From: Prochlorococcus sp. AG-455-E15
GTDB lineage: Bacteria; Cyanobacteriota; Cyanobacteriia; PCC-6307; Cyanobiaceae
Assembly (NCBI GenBank): GCA_003212115.1
Contig: QCQS01000042.1
Coordinates: 1-7,302, forward strand
Length of the DNA stretch: 7,302 nt
Direction: 5' to 3'
This document shows, piece after piece, positions 1-5,781 of the stretch. Every line of letters starts with the position of its first letter. Within the stretch, counting starts at the first letter, position 1. The notes below the pieces were generated by a model. It did no database searches, was not told the origin of the DNA, and saw nothing but the letters and a program-made list of their open reading frames with translations. The position numbers and the translations under genes were made by a program.

Positions 1-1
1 T

Positions 2-3000
2 GTAATAATGGGTTCTGAAACAGGAGTAGTAGATCTTGAAGAAGAAAGAATAATAGAAAAAGGTCGATTAGGACCGGGACAAATGTTGGCAGTTGATTTT
101 CATCAGAATAGAATCCTAAGAAATTGGGAAGTAAAATCTGAAGCCGCTAAAAGGCATGATTATAAAAATCTTCTCAGGAATAGAACTATAAAAATTGAAA
201 ATAATGAATGGGTTAAAGACTGCAAACTAAAAGACCTTGAGTTGTTGCAACAACAAACTGCATACGGTTTTTCAGCGGAAGATAATGACCTTATCTTAGA
301 TTCAATGGCTTCATTAGCTAAAGAGCCTACTTATTGCATGGGCGACGACATCCCATTAGCAGTTCTTTCATCTAAGCCACATATTTTATACGACTACTTT
401 AAGCAAAGATTTGCGCAAGTTACTAATCCTCCTATTGACCCTCTGAGAGAAAAACTTGTAATGAGTTTAGAGATGCATCTAGGAGAAAGATGTACACCAT
501 TTGAAATTAAAAATGCTAAACCCTTTGTCCATTTACAAAGTCCGATTCTTAATGAGGAAGAACTCATTTCCATCAAAAAATCAAAAATTAAATCTCAGAC
601 AATTTCAAGTCTGTTTGATTTAGAGGAAGGTATGCAAGGTTTAGAGAACCAATTAAAAGCAATCTGTAAACAAAGTGAGCTATCCATAAAAGAAGGTTGC
701 TCTTTAATTATTATTTCTGATAAAGGAATCAATCCTAAAAAGACTTTTATACCTCCTTTACTTGCTGTTGGAGCAATTCATCATTATCTTCTTAAAAAAG
801 AAATCAGGCTAAAAGCTTCTCTAATAATTGAGACTGGTCAATGTTGGAGCACACATCACTTAGCTTGTTTAATTGGATATGGAGCAAGTGCAGTTTGCCC
901 TTGGTTGACCTTCGAAGCAGGTAGACACTGGTTAAAACATCCAAAAATACAAAAACTCATTGATAGCAAAAAAATAAATCCATTATCAATAGTTGATGTT
1001 CAAGAAAATATTAAAAAAGCTTTAGAAGACGGTCTAAGAAAAATTCTCTCAAAAATAGGCATCTCACTTTTATCTAGTTACCATGGTGCACAAATTTTTG
1101 AAGCTGTTGGCCTTGGATCTGACTTAATAAAAATTGCTTTTGATGGTACAACAAGTCGTATCGCGGGCATAACGTTAAAAGAATTAACTAATGAAACACT
1201 TTCAATACATACGAAAGCCTATCCAGAGATCGATTTAAAGAAATTAGAATTTTTAGGATTTGTACAATTTAGAAATAATGGAGAATATCATTCCAATAAC
1301 CCAGAGATGTCCAAAGTTTTACATTCAGCGGTAAAACAAGGGCCAGGATACGATCATTTTGAAACTTACAAAAAACTTATTAGTAATAGACCGACAACAT
1401 CTCTTAGAGATTTACTAACAATTAATTCAACAAGAAAAAGTATTCCATTAGAGGAAGTTGAAAGTGTTGAATCAATTTGCAAAAGGTTTTGTACTGGAGG
1501 AATGAGTTTAGGTGCTTTATCCAGAGAAGCGCATGAAGTTTTAGCAGTTGCCATGAATAGAATTGGTGGAAAAAGTAATAGTGGAGAAGGGGGAGAAGAT
1601 CCAGCTCGTTTTAATGTTTTAAATGATATCGATGAAAATACTCAGTCAGCGACGTTGCCATTTATTAAAGGATTAGAGAATGGAGACACCGCATGCTCAG
1701 CTATTAAACAAATAGCATCAGGAAGATTTGGAGTTACACCTGAATATCTAAGAAGTGGTAAACAACTCGAAATTAAAATGGCTCAAGGTGCAAAACCTGG
1801 AGAGGGGGGGCAATTACCTGGTCCAAAAGTTGATTCTTACATCGCAAAACTAAGAAATAGTAAACCTGGAGTAGCTTTAATATCTCCTCCCCCTCATCAT
1901 GATATTTATTCAATTGAAGATTTAGCTCAACTTATCCACGACTTACACCAAGTTCATCCAAAAGCGAAAGTAAGCGTTAAACTTGTTTCTGAAATTGGTA
2001 TAGGCACTATTGCTGCTGGAGTAAGCAAAGCTAATGCAGATGTCATTCAAATATCAGGCCATGATGGAGGTACAGGTGCTTCACCCCTGAGTTCTATAAA
2101 ACATGCAGGTTTGCCATGGGAACTAGGTGTTGCTGAGGTTCATAAATCTCTCTTAGAGAATAACTTACGCGAAAGAGTAATTTTGAGAACTGATGGAGGC
2201 CTTAAAACAGGCTGGGACGTAGTTGTTGCAGCTTTATTAGGTGCTGAAGAATACGGTTTTGGTTCTGTAGCGATGATTGCTGAAGGATGCATAATGGCTC
2301 GGGTTTGTCATACAAACAAGTGTCCTGTTGGAGTTGCCACTCAAAAAGAAGAATTAAGAAAAAGATTTAAGGGAATTCCAGAAAATGTTGTTAATTTTTT
2401 CTTGTATATTGCTGAAGAAGTAAGACAAATAATGAGCAGTATTGGTGTTTCTAATATGGAAGAACTGATTGGTAATAAAGAATTTCTTGCTGCAAGAAAT
2501 ATCGATCTTCCAAAAACTTCTAATATTGATCTTTCTTCTTTAGTAAATAAAGACTCAACCCCTGATAGATCATGGTTAAAACATTCAAAAACTGCTCATA
2601 GTAATGGTTCTGTATTAGAAGATAAGTTTTTGTCTGATACTGAATTTATAGATTCAATTAAAAATCACGAAATATTAGCCAAAGAAATTGAGATAAAAAA
2701 TACTGATAGAAGTGTTTGTGCAAAAATATCAGGAGAAATCGCAGAACTTCACGGCAACACTGGCTTCAATGGCGAACTCAACTTAAATTTCAGAGGATAT
2801 GCAGGACAAAGCTTTGGTGCCTTTTTACTGAAGGGAATGAATGTTCAATTAATCGGAGAAGCAAATGATTATGTTTGTAAAGGAATGAATGGAGGAATAC
2901 TCACAATAATTCCACCAAAAATAGAAAAAACTTCCTCCGAACAGGTTATTTTAGGAAACACCTGTCTTTATGGAGCAACAGGTGGGAAATTATTTGCATT

Positions 3001-3400
3001 AGGAAAATCGGGAGAAAGATTTGCAGTAAGAAATAGTGGTGCTACAGCAGTAACAGAAGGCGCAGGTGATCATTGTTGTGAATACATGACTGGTGGGAAA
3101 GTAGTTATTCTAGGTTCCACAGGAAGGAATATTGGTGCGGGCATGACTGGTGGGATAGCTTTTATAATCGATGAGAAGAACAATTTAAGTAATAAAGTTA
3201 ACAAAGAAATAGTTAGCATTCATAAAATAACTTCATCAAAGCAGGAAGATATCTTATTGGAAATTATTAGAGAATATCGAGCAAAAACAAATAGCTTAAA
3301 GGCTGCGGAAATCATTGAAAATTGGTCTTATTATAAGAGTACTTTCAAATTAATTGTTCCTCCAAGCGAAGAAGAAATGCTTGGAATAAAGAAAATGTAA
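2..3400 (+). CDS. gltB: Ferredoxin-dependent glutamate synthase (Fd-GOGAT), 5'-truncated by window edge
   Basis: This enzyme makes two glutamates from glutamine and 2-oxoglutarate using reduced ferredoxin, closing the GS-GOGAT cycle of ammonium assimilation in the cytoplasm. The frame is open from base 2, so the ATG at 8 is internal (a Val-Ile pair precedes it). About 376 N-terminal residues, including the glutaminase nucleophile Cys, lie outside. Numbering from the base-8 Met: end of the amidotransferase domain (GRLGPGQ) to about 46, central domain to about 400, FMN/2-oxoglutarate barrel about 410-847 with SGHDGGTGAS at 683-692, and the C-terminal GxGxG beta-helix from about 850. C761-x5-C767-x4-C772 is the 3Fe-4S ligand set. 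The insertion around residues 531-557 matches the ferredoxin loop that separates Fd-GOGAT from the NADPH enzyme. It ends at a TAA directly abutting the next gene. The same gene is also called glsF or gltS in cyanobacteria. Confidence 0.97.
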   Translation, partial: VIMGSETGVVDLEEERIIEKGRLGPGQMLAVDFHQNRILRNWEVKSEAAKRHDYKNLLRNRTIKIENNEWVKDCKLKDLELLQQQTAYGFSAEDNDLILDSMASLAKEPTYCMGDDIPLAVLSSKPHILYDYFKQRFAQVTNPPIDPLREKLVMSLEMHLGERCTPFEIKNAKPFVHLQSPILNEEELISIKKSKIKSQTISSLFDLEEGMQGLENQLKAICKQSELSIKEGCSLIIISDKGINPKKTFIPPLLAVGAIHHYLLKKEIRLKASLIIETGQCWSTHHLACLIGYGASAVCPWLTFEAGRHWLKHPKIQKLIDSKKINPLSIVDVQENIKKALEDGLRKILSKIGISLLSSYHGAQIFEAVGLGSDLIKIAFDGTTSRIAGITLKELTNETLSIHTKAYPEIDLKKLEFLGFVQFRNNGEYHSNNPEMSKVLHSAVKQGPGYDHFETYKKLISNRPTTSLRDLLTINSTRKSIPLEEVESVESICKRFCTGGMSLGALSREAHEVLAVAMNRIGGKSNSGEGGEDPARFNVLNDIDENTQSATLPFIKGLENGDTACSAIKQIASGRFGVTPEYLRSGKQLEIKMAQGAKPGEGGQLPGPKVDSYIAKLRNSKPGVALISPPPHHDIYSIEDLAQLIHDLHQVHPKAKVSVKLVSEIGIGTIAAGVSKANADVIQISGHDGGTGASPLSSIKHAGLPWELGVAEVHKSLLENNLRERVILRTDGGLKTGWDVVVAALLGAEEYGFGSVAMIAEGCIMARVCHTNKCPVGVATQKEELRKRFKGIPENVVNFFLYIAEEVRQIMSSIGVSNMEELIGNKEFLAARNIDLPKTSNIDLSSLVNKDSTPDRSWLKHSKTAHSNGSVLEDKFLSDTEFIDSIKNHEILAKEIEIKNTDRSVCAKISGEIAELHGNTGFNGELNLNFRGYAGQSFGAFLLKGMNVQLIGEANDYVCKGMNGGILTIIPPKIEKTSSEQVILGNTCLYGATGGKLFALGKSGERFAVRNSGATAVTEGAGDHCCEYMTGGKVVILGSTGRNIGAGMTGGIAFIIDEKNNLSNKVNKEIVSIHKITSSKQEDILLEIIREYRAKTNSLKAAEIIENWSYYKSTFKLIVPPSEEEMLGIKKM

Positions 3401-3694
3401 ATGCCTTTCTTTATAAAAACTGAAATCATAAAAAAAGAATACTTAATTAATCATGATTTAAAACAAAAAATAATTAACGAACATATTGATTGGATAAAAA
3501 AATTAAAAAAAGAGGGAATTAATATAAAAAGTGGTTTTTTAGTAGATGAGTTAAAGAGGCCAGGTGACGGAGGCTTACTCATTCTTGAGATGAATAGTTA
3601 TAAAAATGCACTAAAGATCATTAAGAATGATCCAATGATTAAAAATGATCTAGTTGAATGGAAATTAAATGAGTGGATTGATTCAAACAAATAA
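3401..3694 (+). CDS. YciI-family protein (ferredoxin-like alpha/beta barrel)
   Basis: This is a 97-aa protein of the YciI-like family, small cytoplasmic dimers with a ferredoxin-like fold; the biochemical role of most members is unknown. Family marks visible are an N-terminal strand (FFIKTEII), H28 in NEHIDW, the SGFLVD strand ending in D49, the PGDGGLLILE strand at 54-63 and the DPMI motif at 77-80, followed by a C-terminal VEWKLNEW. H28 and D49 correspond to the conserved His/Asp pair of the family. The ATG follows the gltB stop codon with no gap (TAAATG) and only weak purine-rich sequence precedes it, so translation is probably coupled to gltB within one transcript. Length is normal for the family. 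A link to nitrogen metabolism is suggested only by position. The stop codon lies 5 bp from that of the convergent lipA. Confidence 0.85.
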   Translation: MPFFIKTEIIKKEYLINHDLKQKIINEHIDWIKKLKKEGINIKSGFLVDELKRPGDGGLLILEMNSYKNALKIIKNDPMIKNDLVEWKLNEWIDSNK

Positions 3695-3699
3695 AATCA

Positions 3700-4593
3700 C
3701 TATCTTGGATACTTTTTCATAAGTTTTTGAATTTCTTCAGCATGGTAACTGCTACGAGTTAAAGGAGAACTAACAACTTGCATAAAGTTCAAATCTTTTT
3801 CCCCGAAAACTTTATAGTAATTAAATTTTGAGGGACTCACAAATCTTTGAACAGGTAAATGATTTGGGCCAGGAGACAAGTATTGGCCAATAGTAACAAT
3901 ATCAACGAAATTACTTTTTAAATCCTTAAGAAGACTTAAGACCTCCTCATCTTTTTCTCCTAAACCAAGCATAAAACCAGACTTTGTATAAACTTTGGAA
4001 GAATATTCTCTGGTCCTTTTTAGCAACTCAAGAGTTCTCTCATATTTACCCTGAGGTCTTACTTTTTTATATAGCGAAGATACAGTCTCAATATTATGGT
4101 TTAAAACGTTTGGATTTGAATCAAGAACTTTTTCAAGCGCTTTCCAGTTGCCACAAAGATCAGGTATTAAAAGCTCAATAGTAGTTTCAGGCGATTGCTT
4201 TCTTACTTGATAAACACATTCAAAAAATTGAGATGCGCCACCATCCTCAAGATCATCTCTATTAACTGATGTGATTACAACATGTTTAAGTTGCATTCTA
4301 TAAACAGCTTCAGCTAAACGATATGGTTCTGTTGGATCTAATTCTCTTTTAGATCTATCAAAATCAATATCGCAATATGGACATGCCCTAGTACAACCAG
4401 GACCCATTATAAGGAAAGTGGCAGTGCCACTAGCAAAACATTCACCAATATTTGGACAACTTGCCTCTTGACATACAGTATTAAGATTTAAATCATTTAA
4501 CAAATTTGCAGTATTACCAATTCTCTCAACTTGCGGAGCTTTTACTCTTAACCAATCAGGTTTTGAAATTAAACTATTGGAATTATTAGTCAA
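3700..4593 (-). CDS. lipA: Lipoyl synthase (radical SAM), TTG start
   Basis: Lipoyl synthase inserts two sulfurs into protein-bound octanoyl chains, giving the lipoyl cofactor of pyruvate dehydrogenase E2 and glycine cleavage H protein. The 297-aa product has the full family signature: auxiliary cluster cysteines C41-x4-C46-x5-C52, radical SAM cysteines C67-x3-C71-x2-C74, and the C-terminal RSSY at 280-283 that supplies the serine ligand of the auxiliary cluster. GECFASGTATFLIMGPGC joins the two cysteine groups as in known LipA proteins. The start is TTG at 4593-4591. Upstream in frame there is a stop (TAG) five codons before, no ATG lies between, and the next Met (63) is inside the conserved core. 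Downstream it converges on the YciI-like gene with a 5-bp gap and no visible terminator. Cyanobacteria often carry more than one lipA; which paralogue this is cannot be told here. Confidence 0.95.
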   Translation of the reverse strand: MTNNSNSLISKPDWLRVKAPQVERIGNTANLLNDLNLNTVCQEASCPNIGECFASGTATFLIMGPGCTRACPYCDIDFDRSKRELDPTEPYRLAEAVYRMQLKHVVITSVNRDDLEDGGASQFFECVYQVRKQSPETTIELLIPDLCGNWKALEKVLDSNPNVLNHNIETVSSLYKKVRPQGKYERTLELLKRTREYSSKVYTKSGFMLGLGEKDEEVLSLLKDLKSNFVDIVTIGQYLSPGPNHLPVQRFVSPSKFNYYKVFGEKDLNFMQVVSSPLTRSSYHAEEIQKLMKKYPR

Positions 4594-4647
4594 ATTAATT
4601 TTTCTAGCCTATATTCCTATTTTACTAAAAACATTTTGAATTAACTA

Positions 4648-4677
4648 TTAATAATTTCAAAAATGAAGACTAGTCAA
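4648..4677 (-). promoter_or_regulatory. Candidate lipA promoter (TTGACT-N18-TATTAA)
   Basis: Read on the minus strand, a -35-like TTGACT (4677-4672) is followed after 18 bp by TATTAA (4653-4648), which would start transcription near 4641 and give a leader of roughly 47 nt before the TTG start of lipA. The -35 hexamer overlaps the palindrome GACTAGTC. An alternative -10 hexamer, TAAAAT, lies closer at 4624-4619 but lacks a good -35 box. In so A/T-rich a region such matches arise easily by chance, so this is a weak call. Confidence 0.25.
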
Positions 4678-4710
4678 TAGAAGTCAAAAAATAAATGAAT
4701 TTAACTAGTC
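4668..4710. repeat. Direct repeat of ACTAGTC, 35 bp apart, in the lipA upstream region
   Basis: GACTAGTC at 4668-4675 is a perfect 8-bp palindrome. A second copy, AACTAGTC, occupies 4703-4710, sharing seven bases (ACTAGTC) at a 35-bp offset. The second copy runs straight into another 8-bp palindrome, CATCGATG (4711-4718). The first copy overlaps the -35 hexamer of the candidate lipA promoter, a position expected for a regulator binding site. The repeats are seen directly; the operator role is inferred. Confidence 0.4.
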
Positions 4711-4761
4711 CATCGATGATTTTAAAGATCCTAATTCAAGTTACAATTTATAGAATATTTT

Positions 4762-4786
4762 TGTTCTATCAACTTAAAATAGAACA
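4762..4786. repeat. Perfect inverted repeat with 8-bp arms, possible operator or recombinase site
   Basis: TGTTCTAT (4762-4769) and ATAGAACA (4779-4786) are exact reverse complements separated by 9 bp. The AGAAC core of the right arm recurs in the same orientation at 4793-4797 (12 bp further on) and 4819-4823. Four related half-sites therefore lie within about 60 bp upstream of the recombinase-like gene. Serine recombinases commonly bind inverted half-sites next to, and regulating, their own gene, which makes this a candidate binding region. It has no T-tract suited to a terminator. One 8-bp repeat alone could be chance at this base composition. Confidence 0.45.
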
Positions 4787-4828
4787 GTTTTTAGAACGTT
4801 ATTTTTAGTATAGATATCAGAACAAATT

Positions 4829-4848
4829 TTTATAAAATATTTTATAAA
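4829..4848. repeat. 20-bp perfect A/T palindrome
   Basis: TTTATAAAAT (4829-4838) is followed without spacer by its exact reverse complement (4839-4848). It ends 13 bp before the ATG at 4862 and 36 bp before the GTG at 4885. It contains TATAAA on both strands, so it could act as a -10 region, a DNA-melting site or a dimeric protein site. Being made only of A and T, it is less surprising than a mixed palindrome of this length. Confidence 0.5.
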
Positions 4849-4884
4849 GAAGCATTTAGAGATGAAATTTTTTTGTACTAAAAA

Positions 4885-5562
4885 GTGTTTTTTTTAATAT
4901 TTATTGATACAGTAAAAAATATATGTAATAAAACATTGACTTTTAAATTCAAAAGAAAGCGTATTTTACTATCTGAAAAAAATAAAAACTCTAAAGCAAT
5001 AATAGGTTATGCAAGAGCTACTAATAATGAATATGAATATTTAGAAGAACAAATAAAAACTTTAAAGGAAGAGGGTTGCGGTTTAGTTTTCTCTGAATTG
5101 ATTAGTTTAGATGAAGAAATTAAACCCCAACTCAATAAAGCTATAAATTACTTGTCTAAAGGCGATCAATTAATAATAACTCAGCTTGATCGAGCGTTTA
5201 AAAATAAAAAAGAATGTTTGCGGACAATAAATAAACTTATTAATAAGGATATTAAATTGCGAACTTTGACTGGTTTTTTTGCGGCTAATGAATCAACTAA
5301 AACAAATTCTTCAATTTTTCAGATTTTATATGAATTAGATAATTTAGAAGAACAAAGTTTAGGTGAAAGAAAAAAAGAACAACTATTACAGAGAAAATTA
5401 TCTGGAAATAATCTGGGAGGAAGGCCCAAAATAAGTCCTTTAAAAGAATCTTTAGTAATCAGATTACGTAATGAGGGATATTCATATCGATCAATTAGAT
5501 CACAAACGGGAATTGCATTATCAACAATAAGAAGAGTTATATTGGAAGGAGAATTAACATAA
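4885..5562 (+). CDS. Serine recombinase-like protein (resolvase/invertase fold) with altered active site
   Basis: The protein (225 aa from GTG 4885) has the resolvase/invertase plan: catalytic domain from about residue 39 (IGYARAT) through GDQLIITQLDR at 93-103, a long helix ending near GERKKEQ (160-166), the GGRPK linker (178-182) as in Hin-type invertases, and a C-terminal helix-turn-helix at about 186-220. Aligned by eye with gamma-delta resolvase and Hin, R44, R103 and R162 match R8, R68 and R125. The nucleophile serine is T46, and R45 and R71 are K80 and K106, so strand-exchange activity is doubtful. The start is uncertain: no in-frame ATG precedes the domain, GTG 4885 lacks a Shine-Dalgarno sequence, and TTG 4936 is another option. 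ATG 4862 would join by a -1 shift. It is followed after 1 bp by a 70-aa gene. It might work as a DNA-binding regulator. Confidence 0.8.
   Translation: MFFLIFIDTVKNICNKTLTFKFKRKRILLSEKNKNSKAIIGYARATNNEYEYLEEQIKTLKEEGCGLVFSELISLDEEIKPQLNKAINYLSKGDQLIITQLDRAFKNKKECLRTINKLINKDIKLRTLTGFFAANESTKTNSSIFQILYELDNLEEQSLGERKKEQLLQRKLSGNNLGGRPKISPLKESLVIRLRNEGYSYRSIRSQTGIALSTIRRVILEGELT
4888..4897 (+). other. Possible slippery T-run followed by a stop codon in the ATG 4862 frame
   Basis: ATG at 4862 opens an 11-codon frame (MKFFCTKKCFF) that closes at TAA 4895-4897. The eight Ts at 4888-4895 include the heptamer T TTT TTT in the phase used for -1 frameshifting, placed right before that stop. A -1 shift there enters the recombinase-like frame at L4. 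Reading the run as nine Ts would have the same effect, so a base-calling error or length variation is an equally good explanation. I saw no obvious stimulatory hairpin just downstream. Confidence 0.25.
5544..5551 (+). promoter_or_regulatory. Shine-Dalgarno sequence for the 70-aa gene
   Basis: GGAAGGAG lies within the last codons of the recombinase-like gene, 12 bp before the ATG at 5564. It is the best Shine-Dalgarno match noticed in the window. It fixes the start of the small gene and supports that gene being truly translated, probably as the second gene of one transcript. Confidence 0.6.
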
Positions 5563-5563
5563 A

Positions 5564-5776
5564 ATGAGGAAGAAAGAAATTGAAAATTTAATTAAAGAAA
5601 ATTTTAAAGATACAGCATTACGTATTTATGAATTAGATAATAAAGATAGGAAAAGTTTGTTAGCAGAATATAGAGAATGGATTATGAATGATTTAGATTC
5701 TGAAGAGGTAATGATGTTACCTTATGAAGCCTATACTAATGAATTAGATTCTAATTATTTTGACGATTTACTTTAG
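5564..5776 (+). CDS. Small protein of unknown function (70 aa) downstream of the recombinase-like gene
   Basis: I do not recognise this protein. The N-terminal third is lysine-rich and looks helical (MRKKEIENLIKENFKD), the middle holds EYREWIMNDL at about 35-44, and the C-terminal half is strongly acidic, ending ELDSNYFDDLL. There is no signal peptide, no transmembrane segment and no cysteine. It starts 1 bp after the stop of the recombinase-like gene behind a good Shine-Dalgarno sequence (GGAAGGAG), so the two are very likely co-transcribed. The reading frame therefore looks real despite its size. The gene ends 5 bp from the stop of the convergent serine hydrolase gene. An accessory or binding partner of the recombinase-like protein is possible but rests only on position; the acidic tail would suit protein contacts rather than DNA binding. 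Confidence 0.7.
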   Translation: MRKKEIENLIKENFKDTALRIYELDNKDRKSLLAEYREWIMNDLDSEEVMMLPYEAYTNELDSNYFDDLL

Positions 5777-5781
5777 TCTAA

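Larger units (their letters stand above)
4594..4884. other. Repeat-rich divergent intergenic region between lipA and the recombinase-like gene
   Basis: This 291-bp stretch is the only long non-coding region in the window and must hold the promoters of both flanking genes. It is extremely A/T-rich. It contains two copies of ACTAGTC (4669-4675, 4704-4710), the 8-bp palindrome CATCGATG (4711-4718), an inverted repeat (4762-4786) with additional AGAAC copies, and a 20-bp perfect palindrome (4829-4848). Minus-10-like hexamers toward the recombinase include TAGAAT at 4751, TATAGA at 4809 and TATAAA at 4831 and 4843, none with a convincing -35 box. A 37-codon ATG frame at 4695-4808 crosses the region and is probably chance. 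I see no tRNA and no convincing structured RNA. Confidence 0.8.

Noticed and set aside
394..576. Opposite-strand 60-codon frame inside gltB
   Set aside because: It lies entirely within a certain coding region and encodes nothing recognisable; it is a shadow of the gltB frame.
1366..1554. Opposite-strand 62-codon frame inside gltB
   Set aside because: It lies within the conserved FMN domain coding region and shows no motif or ribosome site.
3984..4181. Plus-strand 65-codon frame inside lipA
   Set aside because: It is antisense to conserved lipA coding sequence and has no recognisable content.
4781..4797. GAAC-N8-GAAC as a LexA (SOS) box
   Set aside because: The known alphaproteobacterial box is GTTC-N7-GTTC and cyanobacterial LexA sites are built on GTAC-type half-sites. 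The spacing and core do not fit, and neither flanking gene is an SOS gene.
4762..4800. Rho-independent terminator at the inverted repeat
   Set aside because: The stem is A/T-rich with a 9-nt loop, the following T-tract is short and interrupted, and no gene on either strand ends here; both flanking genes start away from it.
4695..4808. 37-codon ATG frame (begins MNLTSPSMILKI) in the intergenic region, + strand
   Set aside because: It has no good Shine-Dalgarno sequence, overlaps the repeats, and matches no family I know. A frame this short is expected by chance, although it cannot be excluded as a small gene.
4937..4964. TTGACT (4936-4941) with TATTTT downstream as a recombinase promoter
   Set aside because: The spacer is about 20 bp, too long for a standard promoter, and it would place the start inside or after the first recombinase motif region. 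It is worth reconsidering only if the protein proves to start later.
4885..5776. The recombinase-like gene and 70-aa gene as part of an insertion sequence or integrated element
   Set aside because: No transposase, terminal inverted repeats, target duplication or attachment-site duplication flank the pair, and the flanking genes are intact.
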